From positions 1-40,420 of the forward strand of contig JAHQWK010000010.1 in the NCBI GenBank assembly GCA_029856145.1: DNA of 40,420 nucleotides. The letters are read 5' to 3'. Within the stretch, counting starts at the first letter, position 1, and every line of letters starts with the position of its first letter. Origin of the DNA: Promethearchaeia archaeon. Lineage in GTDB: Archaea > Asgardarchaeota > Lokiarchaeia > Sigyniarchaeales > SOKP01. The notes below the pieces were generated by a model. That model was not told the origin of the DNA, did no database searches, and saw nothing but the letters and a program-made list of their open reading frames with translations. Shown here in pieces: positions 16,896 to 25,568 of this stretch. The translations under genes and the position numbers were made by a program.

Positions 16896-17678
16896 TTATT
16901 TATTGATAAAATCTTCAATAACTTCATTAACTTTTATATGATTATCATACATCGCTCTATGTGAACCATTTTCAATGAATATTAATTCTGAAATAGGAAT
17001 TAAATCATTTAAATCACTAACCATTGATTTTGAAATAATTTTATCTTCAGTTCCATAAATTATAAGCGTGGGTTGAGAGATTTTAAATAATTCCTTTTTT
17101 AAATTGAATTTGGACGTCATACTTTTAAAAGTGCTTAAGACTATTGCCTTTGGTAGTTCTAGCGAATTATTGTATAATTTTCTAAATTCTCTATTTTCTT
17201 TTTCTGGTGAAATGATTTGTTTTATAATTTTTTTCAAAAAATTTCTATAAAATAATTTGAATAATATACTTACCCAAAAAACCATAACTTTTTCTTTAGT
17301 CGTGGGAGAAATGGCCGCAGTAGAACTAATTAAGATTAATTTTTTTATTAATTTTGGTTTTTTAATAGTAATATTTTGTGCTATCAATCCTCCTAATGAA
17401 TGTCCTATGATAAAAACTTCACTATATCCAAGCAATTTAAGAAAATCTATTATTTGTTTAGTGAAGAATTCAACAGAATAATTTATATTTGGTTTATCTG
17501 ATTTTCCAAAACCAGGTAAATCTAAAATAATAATATGGTTTTTAAAATTAAAATGATACAATTGATAAGACCACTCGAGAGAACTTCCCAACCATCCATG
17601 AATGAATAATAGGGGAATTCCTTCCAACTTATTATCATAATAAAAAATTTTTAGTTGATTAACTGTAATAAAAGGCAT
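16896..17678 (-). CDS. Alpha/beta hydrolase
   Basis: This 260-residue protein follows the alpha/beta-hydrolase order: oxyanion-hole region 'LLFIHGWLGSSLEW', 'DLPGFGKSDKP', nucleophile elbow 'GHSLGG' (Ser), acid 'YGTEDKIIS' (Asp) and the final His in 'ENGSHRAMYD'. It could hydrolyse an ester, thioester or lipid. It starts seven bases after the stop of the radical SAM/SPASM gene on the same strand, so the two are probably co-transcribed. No signal peptide is visible. The substrate is unknown. Confidence 0.85.
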   Translation of the reverse strand: MPFITVNQLKIFYYDNKLEGIPLLFIHGWLGSSLEWSYQLYHFNFKNHIIILDLPGFGKSDKPNINYSVEFFTKQIIDFLKLLGYSEVFIIGHSLGGLIAQNITIKKPKLIKKLILISSTAAISPTTKEKVMVFWVSILFKLFYRNFLKKIIKQIISPEKENREFRKLYNNSLELPKAIVLSTFKSMTSKFNLKKELFKISQPTLIIYGTEDKIISKSMVSDLNDLIPISELIFIENGSHRAMYDNHIKVNEVIEDFINK

Positions 17679-17685
17679 TTTTTAA

Positions 17686-18717
17686 CTATCTAAATCTATA
17701 TTTATAAATATAATTTCTAAGCGGATGTTTAACAAAATTTGTAGGATTCCAATAACATGGTTTAAAACAATCGCAATATTCAAATTTGAATTTATTTATT
17801 TTTTTAACTCTGGTCTTATGTGATAATTTGATAAAATCATTAAATTTAATCGGCGTCTTAACATCTTCACAAAGCATTACAGTTCCATCATTGTCAATTG
17901 CATAATATAAATCACCCGCATCACACTTCCAAAAATATTTATTCTGATACCATTTATCCATATAATAATAATAACTATTTGGCGACATGAGTTGAATTCC
18001 TTGTCTTTTCAAATTTTGAATTACTTTCCTTAATCTACTAATAGTCTCCTTTTTTAACAATAATTCTGGACAGAAACTTCTATATTGATATTGTTCATTT
18101 GGTTTCTTTGACGAATGTACGGGATCTATTGAGAATCGACAATTTAATTTGTTTTTAATAGTTCTTATTAATGGAATAAGCTCTTTTATATTCTCTTTTG
18201 TGTTTATAATATGAATGCTATAATCTATGTTTTCAGGGTTTTTTTTTTTTATATCTTGAAGTATATTAATCAATTCTGGTCGATATTTCTTAGGACTAGA
18301 ATTAGACTCTTTAAAACAATCAATACTTATACCTAGAAGAAAATATCCATATGATACAAATTCTTCAAGTAAATCCTCATTTAATAGAGCCCCGTTTGTT
18401 ACCACATGAGTAAAAACATTTAAATTTATACAATGCTTCAAAAGTTCCCCCAAATCTGAGCGAAGTGTTGGTTCACCTCCGTATATAGTAATAAATCGAC
18501 ATCCTTGATTGTATAAGTGGTTTACTATATTTTTCCATTGCTTTACAGAAATATCAGATTTTATTTGACCTTTTGAAGTAGCACAATAATAACAATCAAA
18601 ATTGCATTTTCGAGTGAAAAATATACTAACAAAAGTAGGTCCATTAATTACTTTAAATATCCTATTTATGTAGCTAATTCCCAAATTTCTTAATATTCTA
18701 TTTTTTATAGTATTCAT
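17686..18717 (-). CDS. Radical SAM protein with SPASM-like auxiliary cluster domain
   Basis: This 343-residue protein has C38, C42 and C45 in 'RKCNFDCYYC' for the SAM-cleaving cluster, followed by 'FITIYGGEPTLRSDL' (the GGE motif). It has a C-terminal set of cysteines in 'WKCDAGDLYYAIDNDG', 'VMLCEDV' and 'YCDCFKPCYW' that would hold one or two auxiliary Fe-S clusters. This SPASM/Twitch pattern is found in enzymes that modify peptides or proteins, but also in sugar and cofactor enzymes. No small precursor peptide gene is obvious next to it. It is the first gene of a pair with the alpha/beta hydrolase. Confidence 0.86.
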   Translation of the reverse strand: MNTIKNRILRNLGISYINRIFKVINGPTFVSIFFTRKCNFDCYYCATSKGQIKSDISVKQWKNIVNHLYNQGCRFITIYGGEPTLRSDLGELLKHCINLNVFTHVVTNGALLNEDLLEEFVSYGYFLLGISIDCFKESNSSPKKYRPELINILQDIKKKNPENIDYSIHIINTKENIKELIPLIRTIKNKLNCRFSIDPVHSSKKPNEQYQYRSFCPELLLKKETISRLRKVIQNLKRQGIQLMSPNSYYYYMDKWYQNKYFWKCDAGDLYYAIDNDGTVMLCEDVKTPIKFNDFIKLSHKTRVKKINKFKFEYCDCFKPCYWNPTNFVKHPLRNYIYKYRFR

Positions 18718-18796
18718 ATCAATTTCAAGGTGATTTAATCAGAACAAAACATTTTAAACATTTATTTAATATTTAATTTTGGTATTAAAAATATTG

Positions 18797-19765
18797 ATGA
18801 TTTCAACTTTAAATCCAGTATCCATTATTGTTCCTATAAAGAACAGATGTAATCTTTTACCTAATCTGATTAAGAATCTATCAAATTTAGATTATCCAGA
18901 ATATGAAATAATAATTGTTGATGATTGTTCAATGGATAACACAAAAGAATTATTAAAAAGTTATCCAGTTAAATCCATAACCTTGGAAAAATCAGTTGGT
19001 TCAGCTGAAGCTAGAAATATCGGAATTAAAGAGGCGAAAAATGATATTATCGCTCTAACTGATTCCGATTGTCTCGTTTCAAAGAACTGGTTAAGAAATT
19101 TAGTTCCATATTTAAATAGTTATGATGTAGTAGGAGGAAAAGTTATATTTAGTGATGATACAGAAAAGAAACTTAATCCATTCAATACAAAAAATGAAAC
19201 CGTATTAACCAAAGAGTCTTCAATTAATTTTCTTAATACAAGTAACATGATATTTAAAAAAGAGATATGGAAGTTTTCTGGTGGTTTTTTAAATTATCGA
19301 ATTGAAGATTTAGAATTTTCGTGGAGGTTGTTAAAAAAAGGATTTAAATTAGTTTATTCACCAAAAGGTTTAGTAATTCATCATGGTAATAGAACACCAC
19401 TCCAAAATATTATAAAATATCTCCAATATGGGAAATCGTATTCAAAAATAACGTTTATTCACAAAATGAATTTCTCGTTTAAAACTGATCGAATTCTTGA
19501 TATAAACGCAATTTTTGATTATCTACAGCTAATTTCACTTCCTTTTCTATTCCTTTTAGCATCAATTCTTTTTAGTTTTATGATTATTAACGTCCTTCTA
19601 AATATATCAGTAAATATCCTTTCAATTTTTCTATGTATTTTCCTTACATTTCGACTTATAAGAAGAATTGACATTTTATTCAAAATTTATAAATTTACTA
19701 TAATTTTTGGTATTGTAAATTATTCTTTAATTTATATGCTTAAAAGGAAATATAAATCTAAATGA
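18797..19765 (+). CDS. Family 2 glycosyltransferase with C-terminal membrane segments
   Basis: This protein of about 322 residues has 'VSIIVPIKNRCNLLPNLI', 'IIIVDDCSMDNT', 'GSAEARNIGIKEAKNDIIALTDSDC' (DSD metal motif) and 'YRIEDLEFSWRLLKKGFK', all typical of GT2 enzymes. Two or three hydrophobic segments close the protein (about residues 240-310). I chose ATG 18797 rather than a TTG 18 bases upstream; both precede the domain. It is divergent from the radical SAM/SPASM gene over about 80 bases. It probably works on a membrane-bound acceptor. Confidence 0.85.
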   Translation: MISTLNPVSIIVPIKNRCNLLPNLIKNLSNLDYPEYEIIIVDDCSMDNTKELLKSYPVKSITLEKSVGSAEARNIGIKEAKNDIIALTDSDCLVSKNWLRNLVPYLNSYDVVGGKVIFSDDTEKKLNPFNTKNETVLTKESSINFLNTSNMIFKKEIWKFSGGFLNYRIEDLEFSWRLLKKGFKLVYSPKGLVIHHGNRTPLQNIIKYLQYGKSYSKITFIHKMNFSFKTDRILDINAIFDYLQLISLPFLFLLASILFSFMIINVLLNISVNILSIFLCIFLTFRLIRRIDILFKIYKFTIIFGIVNYSLIYMLKRKYKSK

Positions 19766-19788
19766 AAAGCAAGAACAGAAAATAGAGT

Positions 19789-20910
19789 TTAATATCCAAA
19801 TCTTGAGGCTGTTCCTTCAGTAATCTTACAAATATCTGAAAGTTCTTGTTTGGAAAAATCTGGAGTATAATAAGTAGGTTTATGTAAATTTTCGATATAA
19901 TATTTTTTAGCATTCTCAAATTTTTCTGCAGGTAACTCCGTGTGTTCGAATATTTTGTCTATAATAATTGCTGGCGTTTCGCATAACTCATCATATTTAA
20001 CAATTAGGGTTGCCTTTTTGAGCTTTTTTATCGTTTCAAGTTGCTTAGCAATAAAATCATAGATCGAAGTCCAATAATATGCCCAACCTTTTACATAAGT
20101 ATTCTTACTTCTCCATAATTTGTGAATTTCATTAATGAGTTCTGTATTACCCAGATTTATACACATTTGATTACGACCAAACTCATTATGGCCAACAATT
20201 TTCAACCAATCTGGTAATAAAGGAATTTTTTGTTCTAGTTTTATAAATAATTTTGTTTGTTTAATTAATGAAGCAATATGTTCAATGGGATTACGAATAA
20301 TCAATAAAAATTTAGAATCTGGAAAAATCTTAAGCATATAATCCAATCTTGATACAAGATAATTATTTTTGGCTAAATATCTTGAACATTTCTGATTTAT
20401 TATAAGTTTTTTTATATGGTTAAGATAAAATTTCTCAAATTTAGCATTAGAATCATTTCTGCTAATTATATTTGAAACTTTTTCATTATGAAGATTATTA
20501 AAAAATTTTTGCCAAAATATCTCTTCAACCGCTTCAGGACTCTCACTTGTAACGATTATACCGTCCCTATGGAGTCGCTCAAAAGGTTTTGTATAAAAAT
20601 TGAATCTGTCTGCCATCTGACTAAACCAATCAGGGAGATATGGCATAAGAATATTTTTATATTTATGTGAAGCTAAATCTGGATGTTTATTTAACATTTC
20701 TAAGATGATAGTCGTTCCAGCACGAGCAAGACCGGTAATGTAGATTGGCCTGTCAATGTCTAACTTCTTTATATCATTAAACAAAAACATTGTCTCTATT
20801 CTATCAAACAATAAGGAGATAGATTTAAACGAGTTGAAGAATTTAGTGATCCCATATCCAGCATATCCCATTAGTGGAAACTTAATTGAATCATTATTTT
20901 TTGATTTCAT
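19789..20910 (-). CDS. Sulfotransferase family protein
   Basis: This 373-residue protein has the PAPS-binding loop 'ITGLARAGTTIILEMLNKHP' (5'-phosphosulfate motif) and the 3'-phosphate motif 'LLIIRNPIEHIASLI', with the spacing of the sulfotransferase fold. It ends 'ASRFGY', as many members do. Such enzymes move sulfate from PAPS to hydroxyl groups of carbohydrates or lipids. Placed among glycosyltransferases, it could sulfate a glycolipid headgroup, which is inference. Some members of this large family have other or unknown roles. Confidence 0.85.
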   Translation of the reverse strand: MKSKNNDSIKFPLMGYAGYGITKFFNSFKSISLLFDRIETMFLFNDIKKLDIDRPIYITGLARAGTTIILEMLNKHPDLASHKYKNILMPYLPDWFSQMADRFNFYTKPFERLHRDGIIVTSESPEAVEEIFWQKFFNNLHNEKVSNIISRNDSNAKFEKFYLNHIKKLIINQKCSRYLAKNNYLVSRLDYMLKIFPDSKFLLIIRNPIEHIASLIKQTKLFIKLEQKIPLLPDWLKIVGHNEFGRNQMCINLGNTELINEIHKLWRSKNTYVKGWAYYWTSIYDFIAKQLETIKKLKKATLIVKYDELCETPAIIIDKIFEHTELPAEKFENAKKYYIENLHKPTYYTPDFSKQELSDICKITEGTASRFGY

Positions 20911-20958
20911 TTTCTTTTATCAAAATTAGAACTAGGTTTTCATTCTATAGTGAATACC

Positions 20959-21453
20959 TCAATATATCAATACGATTGCTACTACCATAAGTATTGAATT
21001 AATAACAAGACCTATCATTCCTAACGCAATTCCCGCTTTTAAAATTGAACTTTCAGGTTCCAATGCTTTTGCTTTTCCGCTATTTACTATGGATATAATT
21101 CCAAATATTATTCCCACAACATGGACTATTGTGAGACCTAAAAACACTCTTTGTGCTGTAATATAATATAAAATCATCGCAAAACTTGATCCGATATTAA
21201 ATGTGATTACTCCGATAATAAGAGATACGATTCCAAATCCTAAACATCTTTTTGAATAAGATCCTGGTTCACTTCCTTTTTTAAAACGGGTAGGATATTG
21301 CGGTAACGGAATTGAACTAGTTGTTGTTTTATGTTGATCCATCCAAGTGGTATTATGAGATTTCTCAGGAACTTCTAGAATTTCGCTTCCGCAGTTCTGA
21401 CAAAACCTTTGATTTTCCATTTCTAATTTTTCCCCACAATTTTGACAAAACAT
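20959..21453 (-). CDS. Double zinc-ribbon membrane protein (DUF4190-like)
   Basis: This 164-residue protein opens with two CxxC pairs, 'MFCQNCGEKL' and 'RFCQNCGSEI', which form one small zinc ribbon. A polar linker follows, then two or three hydrophobic segments with the pattern 'GIVSLIIGVITF', 'VVGIIFGIISIVNSGKA', 'IALGMIGLVINSILM', typical of DUF4190-type membrane domains. Such proteins are common and poorly understood in archaea and Gram-positive bacteria. It resembles the ribbon-plus-membrane design of the protein at 25569, but with the ribbon at the opposite end. Confidence 0.7.
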   Translation of the reverse strand: MFCQNCGEKLEMENQRFCQNCGSEILEVPEKSHNTTWMDQHKTTTSSIPLPQYPTRFKKGSEPGSYSKRCLGFGIVSLIIGVITFNIGSSFAMILYYITAQRVFLGLTIVHVVGIIFGIISIVNSGKAKALEPESSILKAGIALGMIGLVINSILMVVAIVLIY

Positions 21454-21600
21454 AATTTAACCTCCAAAATTCGATAATATCATAAAAAAAGTTTATATTT
21501 AATATTATTATAATATTGAAAATAAATACTTTCCATACTTCAAGAATCTTTCATTATTTTATTAACTCTTATTTGAGGATTGAGGTTTAAAAAAAGAACA

Positions 21601-22902
21601 TCAATAAACCCAATTAATTATAGAAGAGCAGCTTTTTCCTTGGGTATTCTTTAAACGTCCTAAAACTCTGAATGTAGCACCTTTATAGCCACATTCTGGG
21701 CATTTATTTTTTGATATAAGTTCAACAATATCGTCGACTAGAACTGCTTGATTTATGCTACCATTCACTCCGTAAGGTGTAATTACCTCAAGTAATCCTT
21801 CCATACCCTCACTAACAGGTTCTAATTTGTCTAGATCTCTTACGATAATTCGGGAAGTATTAGGGCAATGTAATAAGAAATCTTGGTATTTTTCAGACCA
21901 ATGACCGCCAAAAAGAGTTGGTCCCTCTGTAAATGCATAAATATCAGCAATATCTTTTGGTTTAATGTTAAACACTTTTTCATAATATTCAATGAATCTA
22001 CTTTTATTTACCTCTCCCATCTTTGCTTCGCCTTTAACTCCATCCCATCCACCACCACCACAACCAACAAAAGAGATCCCTTCAAGGTCATAAGATATAT
22101 TTTCTTTTATCAATCTCTTCTCAAACATGTTATTCATTAAGAGTGGACTTCCACCAAATAAAATTTTACATACTTCAATATCTCTCCAATATCCTGTTTC
22201 TTTAATTTTTTTAACCATTTTCAACATTTTAGTAACATCTAAAATAAAGCCCCCTTTTAGTGAAAAAGTTGATATAATTGCCCATATTGTTTTTAAAATT
22301 TTCATTTTTACCATATATTCCTCATGTCCATAATATTCCCAAGATTTATTCATGCATGCTGTAAAGTACCGAGTTTTATCGGCATATTCAAATCCTTTAG
22401 CATTTCTTTTTGCCATCACTGACATGAATAAACGATCTGGTGAAAAATTAAAAACAACACATCTTTTCAAACCAATTTTTAATTTTTCCCATCCAAAAAA
22501 TTCTGTAAAAACCTTAATTGAATTATATTGTAACTGGTCAAAATCTTCTAATGATCGAGGAACTATCGAAGGATCTCCTGTCGTCGAAGATGAACACGAA
22601 AAGAGGGCTATACTATCAAGAGGTACCTTTAGGAGTTTTAAGGAACGATTTCCTGATTTTTTATATATATCTGTAGGAATATATGGGATTGTATCTAAAT
22701 TATCAATAGATAAATCATCAGGAATAGTAAAATCGAACTTATTACAAAGTTTATTTTTAAAATATTTACAGTTATTATAGGATAAGTTTATTTGTTCTAA
22801 TAAATCTTCACAAAACTTATTATCCGGGTAATCACGTAGTTCAAAGTCAAAATACTTTGTTCTAAGTTCTTCTGGTAAGTGATCATGGAATTTTAGGAAC
22901 AA
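21601..22902 (-). CDS. LuxE/PaaK-like acyl-activating enzyme
   Basis: This 433-residue protein is read from a TTG start with AAAGGT about ten bases upstream. The ATP-binding loop 'ALFSCSSSTTGDPSIVPRS' and the later 'GISFVGCGGGGWDG', 'YAFTEGPTLFGGHW' and 'DIVELISKNKCPECGYKG' fit the acyl-protein synthetase (LuxE) and phenylacetate-CoA ligase (PaaK) branch of the adenylating superfamily. LuxE activates a fatty acid as acyl-AMP and transfers it to its own cysteine. The C-terminus here ends 'LGRLKNTQGKSCSSIINWVY', and C-P-E-C offers a possible metal site. A role in attaching or reducing an acyl group for an envelope lipid is inference. Confidence 0.75.
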   Translation of the reverse strand: MFLKFHDHLPEELRTKYFDFELRDYPDNKFCEDLLEQINLSYNNCKYFKNKLCNKFDFTIPDDLSIDNLDTIPYIPTDIYKKSGNRSLKLLKVPLDSIALFSCSSSTTGDPSIVPRSLEDFDQLQYNSIKVFTEFFGWEKLKIGLKRCVVFNFSPDRLFMSVMAKRNAKGFEYADKTRYFTACMNKSWEYYGHEEYMVKMKILKTIWAIISTFSLKGGFILDVTKMLKMVKKIKETGYWRDIEVCKILFGGSPLLMNNMFEKRLIKENISYDLEGISFVGCGGGGWDGVKGEAKMGEVNKSRFIEYYEKVFNIKPKDIADIYAFTEGPTLFGGHWSEKYQDFLLHCPNTSRIIVRDLDKLEPVSEGMEGLLEVITPYGVNGSINQAVLVDDIVELISKNKCPECGYKGATFRVLGRLKNTQGKSCSSIINWVY

Positions 22903-22999
22903 AATAATTACCTTTCTAAGAATCTTTAATTATTAATTCAAAATGTAAATAACATTGATTGGTATATAAATATAGAATAGAAAAGTAATAAAAAATTAG

Positions 23000-24352
23000 T
23001 TATAAATTAGATAAAGCTATTATTTCTGCTTCTTCACGTTCTAATAACATTGGCGTCTTTTCCCAACTTATTTCTTTAGGAAGTTTAAATTGTCGTAAAA
23101 ACATGTAAAGATGAATAAAACCACTTATTGGCCAATATAATAAAAGACTGTAATGTTTATCGCAATATTTTCTTATAGCATTGAATAGGAAGCCAAATTG
23201 AAAAAATAAACAAGATAGGGTCCAAATTAGTAAATAGTATTCTCCAATGAGAAACTGAAATATTGCAAATCCAATTTCAATTGGAATCCACGTATCCATA
23301 TTTGCTAAAAGCATCATTGTCATATTTCTTGCGATTATTAATTTTTTGCCATCTTTATATTCGCTCTTCATTGCCATTAACTGAGGCATATCACCTATAA
23401 ATCCCGCAAGCCAGCGTGTACGCTGTTTTACTAAAATCTCCCAACTATTTGGAACATATTCATAAATTTTAGCTTTAGGAGAAAATCGAATTAGTACGCC
23501 ATCTAAATTCAAAAGTGCAGAGAGATAAAGATCTTCTGTCATTGAATCTTCATTAAAACCTCCATATTTACGAAGATATTTTGTCCTAACTGCGAAATTT
23601 CGCCCAAATGAATAGGCAGAAGATCCTAATCTATTTTTAACTTCAAAAAGCAATCCACCACCCGAAACCATACCATAATCTAAAAAAATTCCCTTAGTGA
23701 GTTTATTATCTTTCCAGTTCTTAACTAGAACAGGACCAATAACTGCATCAGTCTTCTCCTGATGAAAAGGAGATATCAAATTTTTAAGAGTTTCAGGTTT
23801 TAAAATGCACCCTGAATCATAAAGGACTATAATATCATTTTTTACGTGTTCTAAACCATAATTTAGCGCTGCAGGTTTTCCCTTTTTAGGCAAATCCTTT
23901 GATAAGACTTTTATATCAATTTCATTATGATCTCTCGCAAAATTATTTGAATATTCTGTGGTATCATCTGTAGAACCACTAGTTATTATAATTACTTGGA
24001 TCTTTTCTTTAGGATAATCTGATTTAACAATGGAATCCAAGGTTCTCTCTAATAATATTTTTTCATTTTTTGAAGCAATAAGTATACTAATTTCTTCATA
24101 ATATGGTGTTTTTGGTTTATAACCACTCCCAAATGATGCAGTGAAATGTATTCCGTAATAAAGAACAAATCCTAACAACATAATTAACCCAATTAGTGGA
24201 AATATACACCACCAATAAGTTAAAGGAGCAGTTAAAAATGTGTCAATTGTTTCTTTTACCCCAGAAGACCAAAAAGTTGGAAAATACATATATATTAGAA
24301 CAAAAAATACTAACCAAACGGAACCATATAATAAATATCTGTACAGTTTCAT
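23000..24352 (-). CDS. Processive-type membrane glycosyltransferase (GT2)
   Basis: This protein of about 450 residues has two N-terminal membrane segments, a GT2 catalytic domain with 'ISILIASKNEKILLERTLDSIV', 'ITSGSTDDTTEY', 'IVLYDSGC' (DxG/DxD-type metal site) and 'DLYLSALLN', and the 'KQRTRWLAGF' motif (QxxRW) of cellulose- and hyaluronan-synthase-like enzymes. Two or more membrane segments follow. The QxxRW motif points to repeated or membrane-coupled sugar transfer. I chose ATG 24352; a TTG nine bases earlier is possible. It begins about 28 bases after the CDP-alcohol phosphatidyltransferase gene on the same strand, so the two probably form an operon. Confidence 0.87.
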   Translation of the reverse strand: MKLYRYLLYGSVWLVFFVLIYMYFPTFWSSGVKETIDTFLTAPLTYWWCIFPLIGLIMLLGFVLYYGIHFTASFGSGYKPKTPYYEEISILIASKNEKILLERTLDSIVKSDYPKEKIQVIIITSGSTDDTTEYSNNFARDHNEIDIKVLSKDLPKKGKPAALNYGLEHVKNDIIVLYDSGCILKPETLKNLISPFHQEKTDAVIGPVLVKNWKDNKLTKGIFLDYGMVSGGGLLFEVKNRLGSSAYSFGRNFAVRTKYLRKYGGFNEDSMTEDLYLSALLNLDGVLIRFSPKAKIYEYVPNSWEILVKQRTRWLAGFIGDMPQLMAMKSEYKDGKKLIIARNMTMMLLANMDTWIPIEIGFAIFQFLIGEYYLLIWTLSCLFFQFGFLFNAIRKYCDKHYSLLLYWPISGFIHLYMFLRQFKLPKEISWEKTPMLLEREEAEIIALSNL

Positions 24353-24379
24353 TTTTTTCAATCATTTTTTTACGATTTA

Positions 24380-25315
24380 TTACTCCACATCAAAATTTTC
24401 AATCTTCTTTAGGTTTTTCCAGATGTACTTAGCAAAGAGAATTATTGAAAGTATCATAATAACCAATAAACTGATTTGATAAATGAGCATAGCCCATGTC
24501 GTTATCCAAGTGTGTGAAGCATTCCAGATTGTAGCAGAAGGATTAATTAAATTGGTTAATAATGTTGCGAGACTCGAAACTCCATACATTACAAAAAATG
24601 TAGCAATAACTATTATTCGTGTTATTCTCTCACCAATGAACGGTTTTGTTTCATGTAAACCCAAACCTTCATGTCTTGCTCTCATATACTCATAAATAAA
24701 AATAAGGTATATATTTGTCCACACTATCCATGTAAAATCAAGTCCATAGGCGGGATAAACCAATAAACTTGTAGGAACCAAACAAACAAGCATTAAAATA
24801 TCACTTACTCTATCTATCACATTATCTAACCAAGCACCGGTTTTTGATTTAATATCTAATAACCTCGCTATTGCTCCGTCAATTCCATCAACTATTCCAG
24901 TAAATAGTACAAGTATTGCCAGAGCAAAAAACCAAGATCCATATAATGGTTGTTGAGTAATTAAATCAAGTGTATGACCTGCACTAGCCATTATCACACC
25001 CCAGAATATAAGAAATGACAAAATTAAATTCATAAATGATACTTTATTTGGACTTAAACCACATTTTATAAAGAATTTTGCCCCTCCATATGTTAACGGC
25101 ATATAAAGTAATCCCGCTGGATCCTTTTTCATTTGCACAAATTGTTCGTCTAATTTATGAGCTTGTCCGTGATCTTTAAGCCAATCTTTTATGAATTCAT
25201 CACGAGTCATAAATTCTTGTTTTGGACTCCTCTTAGAGATCCCGCTAATGAAAATAATTATTAGAATTAAAAGTAATACTAAGGGAAATACTAGTGAAAA
25301 TAATATTTCTGTCAT
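24380..25315 (-). CDS. CDP-alcohol phosphatidyltransferase family enzyme
   Basis: This 311-residue membrane protein carries the complete family motif DGx2ARx8Gx3Dx3D, read here from 'DGAIAR' through 'LLDIKSKTGAWLDNVIDRVSD'. The enzymes move a phosphoalcohol from a CDP-alcohol (in archaea often CDP-archaeol) to an alcohol such as glycerol, serine or inositol phosphate, making polar lipid headgroups. An N-terminal hydrophobic helix and about 70 soluble residues precede the core. It is upstream of a membrane glycosyltransferase in the same direction, which suggests that the headgroup is then glycosylated. The exact alcohol cannot be read from the sequence. Confidence 0.88.
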   Translation of the reverse strand: MTEILFSLVFPLVLLLILIIIFISGISKRSPKQEFMTRDEFIKDWLKDHGQAHKLDEQFVQMKKDPAGLLYMPLTYGGAKFFIKCGLSPNKVSFMNLILSFLIFWGVIMASAGHTLDLITQQPLYGSWFFALAILVLFTGIVDGIDGAIARLLDIKSKTGAWLDNVIDRVSDILMLVCLVPTSLLVYPAYGLDFTWIVWTNIYLIFIYEYMRARHEGLGLHETKPFIGERITRIIVIATFFVMYGVSSLATLLTNLINPSATIWNASHTWITTWAMLIYQISLLVIMILSIILFAKYIWKNLKKIENFDVE

Positions 25316-25502
25316 ATTGCTTGCCTAAGTTATTACAAGTGTTTTTTTTATTAAATATTTTTGAAAATGTAATTGTAATTAGAATTTAAAATATTTTAAA
25401 TTTATTTAATTTTAATCCCTTAACATATTTGTTTAACGAACAAGTAATTTTATAGAATCTTTAACCTACGAGTATAGTCTTATTTTGAAAATTGGACTCC
25501 TA

Positions 25503-25516
25503 AAAATATATATAAT
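25503..25516 (+). promoter_or_regulatory. Possible TATA box before the gene at 25569
   Basis: AAAATATATATAAT lies about 53 bases upstream of ATG 25569, preceded by a CCTAAA stretch that could act as a BRE. Position and sequence suit an archaeal promoter; AT richness limits the certainty. Confidence 0.4.
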
Positions 25517-25568
25517 CAGTTTTGGTTTTAATACTCAAAAATCAACGTAAATAGTAGTGAATTAATAA

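Noticed and set aside
22352..22780. Plus-strand ORF of 142 codons inside the LuxE-like gene
   Set aside because: It is antisense to a well-supported gene and its product shows no family features.
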